From: Imtechella halotolerans
Lineage (GTDB): Bacteria > Bacteroidota > Bacteroidia > Flavobacteriales > Flavobacteriaceae
Assembly: GCF_028743515.2 (NCBI RefSeq)
Contig: NZ_CP117969.2
Coordinates: 1,547,001-1,611,000 of the forward strand
Length of the DNA: 64,000 bases
Direction of reading: 5' to 3'
In this document: positions 34,933-43,143 of the stretch, piece by piece
How the letters are laid out: every line of letters starts with the position of its first letter
How positions within the stretch are numbered: the first letter of the stretch is position 1
Program-made: the position numbers and the translations under genes
Notes under the pieces: model-generated
What the model was told of the DNA's origin: nothing
What the model saw: the letters and a program-made list of their open reading frames with translations, nothing else
Database searches by the model: none

Positions 34933-34998
34933 TAGTCTATGGCTTTCTCCTAAAGGTACTAATTTTAACCCGTAAAGCCTTAGCTATATACTACAATT

Positions 34999-36126
34999 TT
35001 ACACCGAAGTAAAAGCTTTTTGATACACAGCTTCATAGAAGGGAACAACTGCCTGAATATCAAATTTTAACGCAGCCTTATAAGCCTGTTTCTTAAATAT
35101 ATTTAGTACTGATTCATCCTTAAGAATTGTCAATGCATTCGCTGCCATATCTTCAATATCGCCAACATTACTCAAATACCCCGAATACCCATGTACATTT
35201 ACCTCAGGAATACCTCCAGTATTACTTGAAATTACAGGAACCCCATTAATCATAGCTTCTAACGCCGCTAATCCAAAACTTTCTGTTTCAGACGGCAATA
35301 AAAACAAATCCGAAAAATGAAGAATACGATCTATTTCATTACTGTTTCCTAAAAACAATACCTTGTCAGTAATACCTAACTGTTCACACAAATACTCAGC
35401 ATGCTCCTTTTCAGGTCCCTCACCTACCATTATTAGCTTTGCAGACATGGATTGTTGAATGCGATTAAAAATATGGATCACATCTTTAATTCGTTTCACT
35501 TTTCTAAAATTACTGATATGTGTAATGATACGTTCATTATCTCCTGCCATCATGGAACGATGACAGTCAGAAAACTGTTTAGGATATTGAGAGGCATCTA
35601 TAAAATTTGGAATCACCGCTATATCTTTCTTAATGGAAAACAACCTCAATGTATCCTCTTTTAAACTCTGAGAAACAGAGGTAACCACATCTGATTTATT
35701 AATACTAAATGTCACAGCCGGTTTGTAAAATGGATGACTTCCAACCAAGGTTATATCAGTACCGTGTAAGGTGGTAACCATGGGAATATAAATCCCTTCT
35801 TCTTCAAGCATTTTCTTTGCCATATACCCGGCATACGCATGCGGTATTGCATAATGTACATGTAACAGTTCAATTCCATGTAACTTTACCATATCCACAA
35901 GCTTACTAGATAAAGCTAGTTCATAGGGCTGATAATGAAATAAGGCATAATTAGGAACATGCACTTCATGAAAGTATACATGTTGATTTAGCAGTGCCAA
36001 TCGCACTGGTTGCTTATAGGTAATAAAGTGTATTTCATGACCTCTACTAGCCAAAGCTAACCCTAATTCGGTAGCCACAACTCCACTACCTCCGAAGGTA
36101 GGGTAACATACTATTGCTATTTTCAT
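34999..36126 (-). CDS. bshA: N-acetyl-alpha-D-glucosaminyl L-malate synthase (bacillithiol synthesis)
   Basis: GT4-family glycosyltransferase that joins UDP-GlcNAc to L-malate, the first step of bacillithiol synthesis. BshA signature at the N-terminus: MKIAIVCYPTFGGSGVVATELG and GHEIHFITYKQPVRL. Mid-region LLHVHYAIPHAYAGYMAKKM and TTLHGTDITLVGSHPFYKP. C-terminal nucleotide-sugar motif LLPSETESFGLAALEAMINGVPVISSNTGGIPEV. The frame extends three codons to a TTG, but ATG at 36126 is the usual start (375 residues). Part of a long minus-strand run. Bacillithiol is the main low-molecular-weight thiol in many Flavobacteriia. Confidence 0.94.
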   Translation of the reverse strand: MKIAIVCYPTFGGSGVVATELGLALASRGHEIHFITYKQPVRLALLNQHVYFHEVHVPNYALFHYQPYELALSSKLVDMVKLHGIELLHVHYAIPHAYAGYMAKKMLEEEGIYIPMVTTLHGTDITLVGSHPFYKPAVTFSINKSDVVTSVSQSLKEDTLRLFSIKKDIAVIPNFIDASQYPKQFSDCHRSMMAGDNERIITHISNFRKVKRIKDVIHIFNRIQQSMSAKLIMVGEGPEKEHAEYLCEQLGITDKVLFLGNSNEIDRILHFSDLFLLPSETESFGLAALEAMINGVPVISSNTGGIPEVNVHGYSGYLSNVGDIEDMAANALTILKDESVLNIFKKQAYKAALKFDIQAVVPFYEAVYQKAFTSV

Positions 36127-36194
36127 TTGATACAAATTGTATTTTAAGGAGCTACCCTATCTCAGCTGCTTACCTTTACTCCGTTTCTAGATCT

Positions 36195-37100
36195 CTAAAT
36201 TACAAATTCCTTTCCATCTTCAGCCAAAAAAACAGGCTCAAAAACAGTTTCTGCCTCATCTTTAAACACCCCTAAACTTGAATACCGTGTTGAATAATGA
36301 CCTAAGATTAGCATACCTACTTCAGAGGCTTTGGCAATTTCAGCCGCCTGTCTGGCGGTGCTATGTCCGGTCTTTTCAGCCAAATCAGCATGCTGATGTA
36401 AAAAGGTTGACTCATGATACAAAGCAGTCACACCCCGCAACAAGGAAACATTCTCAGGCACATACTTGGTATCACTACAAAAGGCATAACTTTTAGCAGG
36501 GGAAGGATCATAAGTAAGGAGTGAATTAGCTAGTACAGTCCCATCATCTAATACTACATCCCTACCATTTTTTATGTTCTGATAATAACAGATGTCGATA
36601 TTATATTCCTCAGCAGCTACCCTATTGAGTTTGCGCTCACCAGGTTGTTCAGCAAATAAAAAACCATTGGCATATACTCTATGCTTTAGAGGGATGGTCT
36701 TAACAACGACCTTTTCATCTTCAAAAATAACTTCGGAACAAGTGGTTGTCAATTCATGAAAATACAAAGGAAAACTAGTCCAAGAACTACCAAGCTTTAA
36801 AAGTAGCGTAATAGCTTCTTTAATTCCCTTCGGACCATAAATATGCAATTCTGCCTGTCTACCTAAAAGCTGAAATGTAGCTATAAGTCCTGGCAAACCA
36901 AAAAAGTGATCCCCATGTAAATGCGAAATAAAAATATGTTTAATACGTGCAAACCGTACTTGACTGTTACGTAACCGTACTTGGGTTCCTTCACCACAAT
37001 CTATCAAAAATAGATGTCCTTTTATCTCTAGCACTTGTGCTGTTGGATTATTATTGGCTTTAGGAGTGGCGCTATAACAGCCTAATATTGTAAGTTTCAT
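36195..37100 (-). CDS. rnz: Ribonuclease Z (tRNA 3' endonuclease)
   Basis: A 301-residue tRNase Z of the short form that removes 3' trailers from tRNA precursors. Metallo-beta-lactamase core ISHLHGDHFFGLPGL (H60, H62, D64, H65), the exosite region (GERKLNRVAAEEYN), SDTKYVPENV and LYHESTFLHQHADLAEKTGHS, with LILGHYSTRY near the end. Complete. It follows a STAS-like gene by 39 bp and belongs to the pyrR-pyrB-STAS-rnz set on this strand, an arrangement common in Flavobacteriaceae. Confidence 0.95.
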   Translation of the reverse strand: MKLTILGCYSATPKANNNPTAQVLEIKGHLFLIDCGEGTQVRLRNSQVRFARIKHIFISHLHGDHFFGLPGLIATFQLLGRQAELHIYGPKGIKEAITLLLKLGSSWTSFPLYFHELTTTCSEVIFEDEKVVVKTIPLKHRVYANGFLFAEQPGERKLNRVAAEEYNIDICYYQNIKNGRDVVLDDGTVLANSLLTYDPSPAKSYAFCSDTKYVPENVSLLRGVTALYHESTFLHQHADLAEKTGHSTARQAAEIAKASEVGMLILGHYSTRYSSLGVFKDEAETVFEPVFLAEDGKEFVI

Positions 37101-37139
37101 GTATAAAGTTTCTCCATTATTGGGAAACGGATTCGCTAA

Positions 37140-37472
37140 TTAAAAGTCCAAATCCCGTTCTATTTCTTCCATTTCAATTAGATCAAATGCTTCCTGTAAG
37201 GTTGGGACAACTTCCAGAGTGTCCGGAACAGCATCGAAACTAATTTTATCAGTCACAATTACAAAAGATTTTTTTTCTTTGCGATGTGAATCAGACATAG
37301 GTAAAAATTCCAATAACTGACCTACCGTAAGTGTAGACAGTGAGAAAAGATTAATTACAATATTATCTGACTTAAATGAAGCATATTCTCCATTTAGACG
37401 ATTCATAAAAGTTGGTAAATCTAATGACTCATTAGATACCACCGTAGTGTTTTCATTTTTATCAATAATCAT
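37140..37472 (-). CDS. STAS-like protein between pyrB and rnz
   Basis: A 110-residue acidic protein (net negative C-terminus EMEEIERDLDF) with an anti-sigma-antagonist-like fold pattern: NIVINLFSLSTLTVGQLLEFL then KKSFVIVTDKISFDAVPDTLEVVPTLQEAFDLIEME. It lacks an obvious phosphorylatable serine in the classic SpoIIAA position. It lies 7 bp after pyrB and 39 bp before rnz, so it is part of the same operon. Its job in this conserved context is unknown. Confidence 0.7.
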   Translation of the reverse strand: MIIDKNENTTVVSNESLDLPTFMNRLNGEYASFKSDNIVINLFSLSTLTVGQLLEFLPMSDSHRKEKKSFVIVTDKISFDAVPDTLEVVPTLQEAFDLIEMEEIERDLDF

Positions 37473-37479
37473 AGCACAA

Positions 37480-38406
37480 TTATTTTATTTTTGAAGCTAA
37501 TAAATAAATAACTGCCATACGTATGGCCACTCCATTCTCCACTTGATGAAGAATTATGGATTGCTTAGAATCGGCTACATCACTGGTTATCTCTACACCT
37601 CTATTAATAGGACCTGGGTGCATAATAACTATTTCTTTGGATAGCGAGTCCAGCATTTTCTTTGTAACGCCAAACTGCTGTGAATATTCTCTAGTGCTTG
37701 GAAAATAGCTGATATCCATGCGTTCATTTTGAACACGCAACATATTAGCGACATCACACCATTCCAAGGCTTTAACCAAATTAGTCTCAACCTCCACACC
37801 TAGGGAGGTAATATATTTCGGGATGAGTGTTTTAGGGCCGCACACTTTCACCTGAGCTCCTTGCAATTGTAAAGCAAAAATATTGGATAAAGCGACTCTT
37901 GAGTGGAGTATATCCCCTACAATTACTACTTTTTTACCGGCAACATCTCCTAGTTTTTCTCTAATAGAATACGAATCTAGTAATGCTTGTGTAGGATGTT
38001 CATGAGCTCCATCCCCAGCATTTATAATACTCGCCTTCACATGTTTAGATAAAAAAATACCCGCTCCGGGATTGGGATGACGCATCACCACCATATCGAC
38101 CTTCATGGACAGTATGTTATTTACGGTATCGATCAATGTCTCCCCTTTAGTCACAGAGGATTGGGAAGCGGAAAAATTGATAATATCAGCAGAGAGACGC
38201 TTTTCGGCCAACTCAAAAGAAAGCTTAGTACGGGTACTATTTTCAAAAAACAAGTTAGCAATAGTAATATCGCGTAAAGAAGGTACCTTTTTAATAGGGC
38301 GATTAATAACCTCCTTAAAATGATCGGCTGTCTCAAAAATAAGCTGAATATCTGCTTCATTGAGATACTTAATACCTAGTAAGTGATTTACACTTAGTTC
38401 ACTCAT
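37480..38406 (-). CDS. pyrB: Aspartate carbamoyltransferase catalytic subunit
   Basis: A 308-residue enzyme of pyrimidine synthesis that condenses carbamoyl phosphate with aspartate. Carbamoyl-phosphate loop FFENSTRTKLSFE (53-65; STRT at 57-60), MRHPNPGAG, the HEHPTQALLD block with catalytic His near residue 140, the aspartate-binding YFPSTREYSQQFG and HPGPINRGVEI. Full length and typical. No pyrI regulatory gene is adjacent, as in the unregulated trimer type. It follows pyrR by about 50 bp, which contain a hairpin. Confidence 0.96.
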   Translation of the reverse strand: MSELSVNHLLGIKYLNEADIQLIFETADHFKEVINRPIKKVPSLRDITIANLFFENSTRTKLSFELAEKRLSADIINFSASQSSVTKGETLIDTVNNILSMKVDMVVMRHPNPGAGIFLSKHVKASIINAGDGAHEHPTQALLDSYSIREKLGDVAGKKVVIVGDILHSRVALSNIFALQLQGAQVKVCGPKTLIPKYITSLGVEVETNLVKALEWCDVANMLRVQNERMDISYFPSTREYSQQFGVTKKMLDSLSKEIVIMHPGPINRGVEITSDVADSKQSIILHQVENGVAIRMAVIYLLASKIK

Positions 38407-38429
38407 GTTCCTTAGTTTAAATACAAAAA

Positions 38430-38449
38430 CAGCAAGGAAATCCTTGCTG
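38430..38449 (-). terminator. Hairpin and T-run between pyrR and pyrB
   Basis: On the minus strand, CAGCAAGGA and TCCTTGCTG form a 9-bp stem with a 2-nt centre, followed by GTTTTTGTATTT. It comes 8 bp after the pyrR stop and before the pyrB start, so it could stop or attenuate transcription into pyrB. Confidence 0.6.
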
Positions 38450-38456
38450 ACGGGTC

Positions 38457-38996
38457 TTATTTATGTACCAGATAAACAATATCTTCTCCGGCATTTTCTT
38501 TCCAGTGTACTAATACTTTTTCATTATTGATAGCATCTACTTGTCTACCTCTGTAATTGGGTTGAATAGGTAAATGTCTACTAAAACGACGATCGATAAG
38601 GGTAAGTAATTCTACTTCCGATGGGCGTCCAAAAGATTGAATTGCGGTAAGTGCAGAATTGATGCTACGTCCAGTATATAACACATCATCAATAAATACC
38701 ACCTTTTTATTTTCAACAATAAAATCAATTTGCGTAGAGTTCGCCTCCAGGGGTTTTGTACCTCTACGAAAATCATCTCTGAAAAAGGTAATATCCAAAT
38801 ACCCTAATTTGATATCATGAATACCATACTCGTCTCTTAGTAACCCTACTAACCTATTGGCTAGAAAAGTACCTCTTGGCTGAATACCAACCAATACCGT
38901 ATCACTAAAGTCTAAGTGGTTTTCAATGAGTTGACAGGCCAAACGATGGAGTATTATATCAATTTCTTTGGCTGTAAGTAGGACTCTTTCACTCAT
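38457..38996 (-). CDS. pyrR: Bifunctional pyr regulator / uracil phosphoribosyltransferase
   Basis: A 179-residue phosphoribosyltransferase-fold protein. The PRPP-binding loop VVFIDDVLYTGRSINSAL (about 94-111) and N-terminal GIQPRGTFLANRL match PyrR. In Firmicutes PyrR binds pyr mRNA and causes attenuation; in Bacteroidota it may act as an enzyme, regulator or both. It is the first gene of the pyr run, and a hairpin with T-run follows it directly. Complete. Confidence 0.93.
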   Translation of the reverse strand: MSERVLLTAKEIDIILHRLACQLIENHLDFSDTVLVGIQPRGTFLANRLVGLLRDEYGIHDIKLGYLDITFFRDDFRRGTKPLEANSTQIDFIVENKKVVFIDDVLYTGRSINSALTAIQSFGRPSEVELLTLIDRRFSRHLPIQPNYRGRQVDAINNEKVLVHWKENAGEDIVYLVHK

Positions 38997-39187
38997 AATG
39001 GATTCCCAAATCGTATTGGAGGGTAAAATTACGGAATTTTACAATAGTAAAAAACAGTTTTTGTTCCCATATTTTATCATGTATTTACCTTTTACTAAAG
39101 TGGAGACCTATACCCGTAAAACGTTCTTAAAGAAATAATGGTACGTTAATTGATTGCTTTTTCTTACGAATCTAACATCCTAAGCAC

Positions 39188-39955
39188 ATGAAAAACAATC
39201 ATTCACGAGCTAATGGTCACAAATTAGACCATAGCTCACTATTGGAGAAAAAGCGATCTGTAAGTCTACAGAAAAGAGGATACCTCCACTTTCCACTAGG
39301 ACTTATCACCAGCTTGTTGCTGTGTTATTTTTTACTTGAAGCATCCTTTACTATGGCAACTCCAACAATTGAGACTGCCAGTCACACAGAGGATTTACTA
39401 TGGCTAGAAACTACACCTCCAGTCATTCCTGTTAAAAAGGAAATTCCCCAAAAGAGGCAAACTTCCGCAGTTGTCATTACAGACCTACTCACTATTTCTG
39501 ATATTGATAATCCAACTGAAGATGTGTTCACAACCACTCTACTAACAGACTCTATAGAAGTCATAACTCCTCCTGAAATACATGTCATTGAAGATCCTGA
39601 AGAAGTATTTATTTTTGATCATGTAGAAAGTAAACCTATGTTTGCAGAATGTGAAAACGTCGAAGCAAAAGACCAGTTAGCGTGCTTTAAAAAACAATTA
39701 GACAAGCATGTTCTAAAAACATTTAAATATCCTTTAGAAGCCAAAAACCTACAGATTCAAGGTAAAGTGTATGTCGTATTTAAGATCAATAAAGACGGTA
39801 CTGTTTCTATTATGAATACTAAAGGTCCCGCTAAATTACTGGAAGCTGAAGCGGAGCGAATCATTGAAAAACTACCTCCTCTTATTCCTGGAAAAAGTGG
39901 TGGCCGATCAGTTTCGGTAAGTTTTGCCTATCCTATCGTATTCAAATTACAATAA
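39188..39955 (+). CDS. TonB-family energy transducer protein
   Basis: A 255-residue protein with a short basic cytoplasmic N-terminus, one transmembrane segment (FPLGLITSLLLCYFLLEASF, about 36-55), a Pro/Glu/Thr-rich periplasmic spacer (TTPPVIPVKKEIPQKR, ITPPEIHVIEDPEEV) and a C-terminal TonB-like domain (KYPLEAKNLQIQGKVYVVFKINKDG, then a PPLIPGK block). It passes energy from ExbBD to outer-membrane receptors such as SusC proteins. ExbB/ExbD are not next to it. A bidirectional terminator separates it from convergent rpsA. Confidence 0.85.
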   Translation: MKNNHSRANGHKLDHSSLLEKKRSVSLQKRGYLHFPLGLITSLLLCYFLLEASFTMATPTIETASHTEDLLWLETTPPVIPVKKEIPQKRQTSAVVITDLLTISDIDNPTEDVFTTTLLTDSIEVITPPEIHVIEDPEEVFIFDHVESKPMFAECENVEAKDQLACFKKQLDKHVLKTFKYPLEAKNLQIQGKVYVVFKINKDGTVSIMNTKGPAKLLEAEAERIIEKLPPLIPGKSGGRSVSVSFAYPIVFKLQ

Positions 39956-39960
39956 AAGTA

Positions 39961-39985
39961 AAAGCCCCGCAATGCGGGGCTTTAA
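39961..39985. terminator. Bidirectional terminator between tonB-like gene and rpsA
   Basis: AAAGCCCCGC (39961-39970), loop AAT, GCGGGGCTTT (39974-39983). It is flanked by T/A runs on both sides. Confidence 0.88.
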
Positions 39986-40007
39986 TATGATTCAAGAAAA
40001 CGAAGGA

Positions 40008-41771
40008 TTATTTCCCTCCTTTTTCCATTTTATCTTTAAGTTCTTGAAGAACATCGAAATCACCTAAAGTTGATTTTTCAACTTGAGTTGATGAAGTGCT
40101 AACAGCAGCAGCTTTTACATTCTTCTCCTCTTCTTCTTTGAAGATAGCGGTATGAGAAGCAACTACTCTCTTGAATTCTTTATTGAACTCAATGATTTTG
40201 AAATCAGCAGATTCTCCTTTTTTCAATTTCTTACCGTCTTCTTTTTCTAAGTGACGAGCAGGTACAAATGCTACGATATCTTCGTTGAAGTTAATAGTAG
40301 CTCCTTTGTCAACGATTTCGTCAATCTCACCTTGGTGAACAGTTCCTACTGCAAACTCCTCTTCGTACTTATCCCAAGGGTTTTCTGTAGTCTGCTTATG
40401 ACCTAATGACAATTTGCGTCCTTCTACATCCAATTCCAATACAACTACATCTAACTTGTCACCTACGTTAACAAATTCAGATGGATGCTTGATTTTCTTA
40501 GTCCAAGAAAGGTCAGAGATATAGATCAAACCATCAATACCCTCTTCCAATTCTACGAATACACCAAAGTTAGTGAAGTTACGTACGATACCAGAGTGCT
40601 TAGACCCTACAGGATACTTAGCAGTGATATCAGTCCATGGATCTTGAGTCAATTGCTTGATTCCAAGAGACATTTTACGCTCTTCTCTATCAAGAGTCAA
40701 TACTACAGCCTCTACCTCATCACCAACATTTACGAAGTCTTGAGCAGAGCGTAAGTGAGTAGACCATGACATTTCAGAAACGTGGATAAGACCTTCAACA
40801 CCTTCAGCTACTTCAATAAAGGCACCGTAATCAGCGATAACAACTACTTTACCTTTAACTTTGTCACCAACTTTGATGTCTTCACCTAAAGCCTCCCAAG
40901 GATGCTTCTGTAACTGCTTAAGACCTAATTGAATACGTGATTTGTTATCATCAAAATCAAGGATAACAACGTTCAATTTCTGATCAAGCTCTACAACCTC
41001 GTTCGGGTGGTTGATACGAGACCAAGAAAGGTCGGTGATGTGGATCAATCCGTCTACTCCACCAAGGTCGATGAACACTCCATAAGAAGTGATGTTTTTC
41101 ACCACACCTTCTAGTACTTGTCCTTTTTCTAATTGACCGATGATTTCTTTCTTTTGCTCTTCAATATCAGCCTCGATAAGTGCTTTATGAGATACAACTA
41201 CGTTCTTAAATTCGTGGTTAATTTTAACCACTTTGAATTCCATAGTTTTATTAACATATTGATCGTAATCGCGGATAGGCTTCACATCGATTTGAGATCC
41301 TGGCAAGAATGCCTCGATTCCAAATACGTCCACGATCATACCTCCTTTGGTTCTGCATTTTACAAAACCATTTACGATTTCGCCTTTGTCGTGTGCTTCG
41401 TTTACACGATCCCATGCTTTGATGGTACGTGCTTTACGGTGAGAAAGTACTAATTGTCCTGATCTGTCTTCACGAACGTCGATCAAAACTTCTACTTTGT
41501 CTCCTACCTTAAGGTTAGGATTGTAACGGAATTCATTCAAAGAGATTACACCTTCACTTTTCGCATTGATATCAATGATAGCTTCTCTTTCTGTTAAATG
41601 AACTACAGTTCCTTCAACTACTTCTTCATCGGCAGTGTCAACAAAGTTATTCTCTACCAGTGTTTCGAATTCTTTTAATTTCTCTTCTTCAACTTGTTCA
41701 ATTCCTTCTTGATAGTTGTGCCAGTTAAAATTGGCTAAGAATTCTTCAGTGTTTGCTTTAGTTTCAGCCAT
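40008..41771 (-). CDS. rpsA: 30S ribosomal protein S1
   Basis: A ribosomal mRNA-binding protein of about 587 residues from the ATG at 41771 (MAETKANTEEFL); an upstream TTG at 41798 is unlikely. Repeated S1 beta-barrel motifs are clear: EGTVVHLTEREAIIDINAKSEG, VVKNITSYGVFIDLGGVDGLIH, GKVVVIADYGAFIEVAEGVEGL, GIVRNFTNFGVFVELEEGIDGL and a degenerate last repeat (GEIDEIVDKGATINF). Six repeats give the usual length. A consensus promoter lies about 120-150 bp upstream, leaving a leader of about 110 nt. S1 often regulates its own translation, so the leader may be the target. Confidence 0.97.
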   Translation of the reverse strand: MAETKANTEEFLANFNWHNYQEGIEQVEEEKLKEFETLVENNFVDTADEEVVEGTVVHLTEREAIIDINAKSEGVISLNEFRYNPNLKVGDKVEVLIDVREDRSGQLVLSHRKARTIKAWDRVNEAHDKGEIVNGFVKCRTKGGMIVDVFGIEAFLPGSQIDVKPIRDYDQYVNKTMEFKVVKINHEFKNVVVSHKALIEADIEEQKKEIIGQLEKGQVLEGVVKNITSYGVFIDLGGVDGLIHITDLSWSRINHPNEVVELDQKLNVVILDFDDNKSRIQLGLKQLQKHPWEALGEDIKVGDKVKGKVVVIADYGAFIEVAEGVEGLIHVSEMSWSTHLRSAQDFVNVGDEVEAVVLTLDREERKMSLGIKQLTQDPWTDITAKYPVGSKHSGIVRNFTNFGVFVELEEGIDGLIYISDLSWTKKIKHPSEFVNVGDKLDVVVLELDVEGRKLSLGHKQTTENPWDKYEEEFAVGTVHQGEIDEIVDKGATINFNEDIVAFVPARHLEKEDGKKLKKGESADFKIIEFNKEFKRVVASHTAIFKEEEEKNVKAAAVSTSSTQVEKSTLGDFDVLQELKDKMEKGGK

Positions 41772-41892
41772 TGCTGATAATAAATTTGTATTCTGCAAAT
41801 ATTCAAGAGGTTACGTATAATAGTTACAGAAGTGTTATCTATCGTTTTTAGTACAATTCCCTTTTCCTCTTGTGGTCTACGTAAAAGGTGCG

Positions 41893-41924
41893 CAAAAGTA
41901 CAACTAAAAAATCTGTTTAACAAA
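41893..41924 (-). promoter_or_regulatory. Consensus Bacteroidota promoter of rpsA
   Basis: On the minus strand, TTTG (41921-41924), 20 bp, TACTTTTG (41893-41900). This matches the -33 TTTG and -7 TAnnTTTG pair at canonical spacing. Transcription should start near 41886. Confidence 0.8.
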
Positions 41925-41982
41925 TAATTACGCTTCAAATAACTTGTAAAACACGCATTTACACTTCTTAAGAAATGGATCA

Positions 41983-42014
41983 ATAAAAAAGGACACCCCA
42001 AACAGAGTGTCCTT
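41983..42014 (-). terminator. Terminator of cmk
   Basis: AAGGACAC (41989-41996) and GTGTCCTT (42007-42014) pair with a 10-nt loop. On the minus strand the stem is followed by a run of six T. It lies 20 bp after the cmk stop and isolates rpsA from cmk. Confidence 0.82.
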
Positions 42015-42034
42015 ATCATTTATTTTTAGTGCTC

Positions 42035-42724
42035 TTAAGCTTCAATAATACGCTTAGCAAATGCCAAGATACGCTCGAATTGCTCCTCAATTCCCATATC
42101 AGTATTGTCAAACTCAATGGCGTCAGCAGCACGCTTTAATGGAGAATCTTCACGAGTACTATCAATAAGATCACGCCTTTGCTCACTTTCAAGTACATCC
42201 TCATACTGAACCTCTTCACCTCTGTCAATTAACTCCTTATAACGACGCTTGGCACGTATAGCTGGCGTTGCCGTCATGAATAGTTTCATTTCTGCATCCG
42301 GAAAAACGACCGTCCCAATATCACGACCATCCATTACTACTCCTTTTTCTTTCCCCATTTCCTGTTGTTGTTCCACAAGCTTTTGACGCACTTCGGACAC
42401 TTCAGCTATACGGGATACATTGCGAGAAATATCCATAGTTCGTATCGCTTTGGTTACATTTTCCCCATTTAGATAGGTCTCTGAAAACCCTAAATCCTCA
42501 TTGTATTTAAAGCTGATTTGTATTTCAGGTAATGCTTTAATAAGATCCTCTATAGAAACTTCTCCGTTGGAAATAATCCCTTTCTGTATAGCAAAATAGG
42601 TAACGGCACGGTACATAGCACCAGAATCTACGTATACATAATTAAGCGCTTGGGCTAACTTCTTGGCAATGGTACTCTTCCCTGTAGAAGAAAAACCATC
42701 AATAGCAATGGTAATTTTTTTCAT
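42035..42724 (-). CDS. cmk: (d)CMP kinase
   Basis: A 229-residue nucleoside monophosphate kinase that phosphorylates CMP and dCMP. P-loop GFSSTGKST (10-18), CMP-binding block YVDSGAMYRAVTYFA, VVMDGRDIGTVVFPDAE and the lid region TATPAIRAKRRYKEL. The usual first glycine of the P-loop GxxGxGKST is followed here by FSSTGKST, as in many Bacteroidota. Complete. It lies between lon and rpsA on the same strand; a TACCTTTG element at 42797-42804 may be its -7 promoter element. Confidence 0.96.
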   Translation of the reverse strand: MKKITIAIDGFSSTGKSTIAKKLAQALNYVYVDSGAMYRAVTYFAIQKGIISNGEVSIEDLIKALPEIQISFKYNEDLGFSETYLNGENVTKAIRTMDISRNVSRIAEVSEVRQKLVEQQQEMGKEKGVVMDGRDIGTVVFPDAEMKLFMTATPAIRAKRRYKELIDRGEEVQYEDVLESEQRRDLIDSTREDSPLKRAADAIEFDNTDMGIEEQFERILAFAKRIIEA

Positions 42725-43143
42725 GTGATATGATGAATTATTGTAAGTTGACAGCTACCTCAAACAAATAAGTATTGGAAGTTATGCTGTATTTTGCAAA
42801 GGTATAATGAAATTTCAATTTATTAATCTTTAATCCAAATCCTGCCAAAATTCTTATAAAATTTTGTTGAACTACCATTGGCCGGCCTTTGTTTTCTTCT
42901 AAACCATTTTTACAGAGCCACTCTCATAAAAAACAACTTGCCTACACAAGGATATAACACACTGAAAACGGATAGTTGTACGTATCATCTATTGCGAGGT
43001 GAACCCTTGAAACAAATCTTACAAATGTGACATAAAAACACCTCATTAAGAATGCAAAATAAAGAAAAACAACGTCTTATTTCCAGTGGTTTATCAATAC
43101 ACCTTGCACTCTCAAAGAGGCTACATTTTAGATATAGATACTA
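42725..43143. other. Gene-free gap between cmk and lon
   Basis: About 420 bp without a supported ORF. A -7-like TACCTTTG on the minus strand (42797-42804) probably serves cmk. I recall that relatives often carry porQ (type IX secretion) next to cmk, and see no trace of it here. Confidence 0.5.

Noticed and set aside
42725-43143. porQ remnant between cmk and lon
   Set aside because: No reading frame in the gap resembles a beta-barrel protein; the idea rests only on gene order remembered from relatives.
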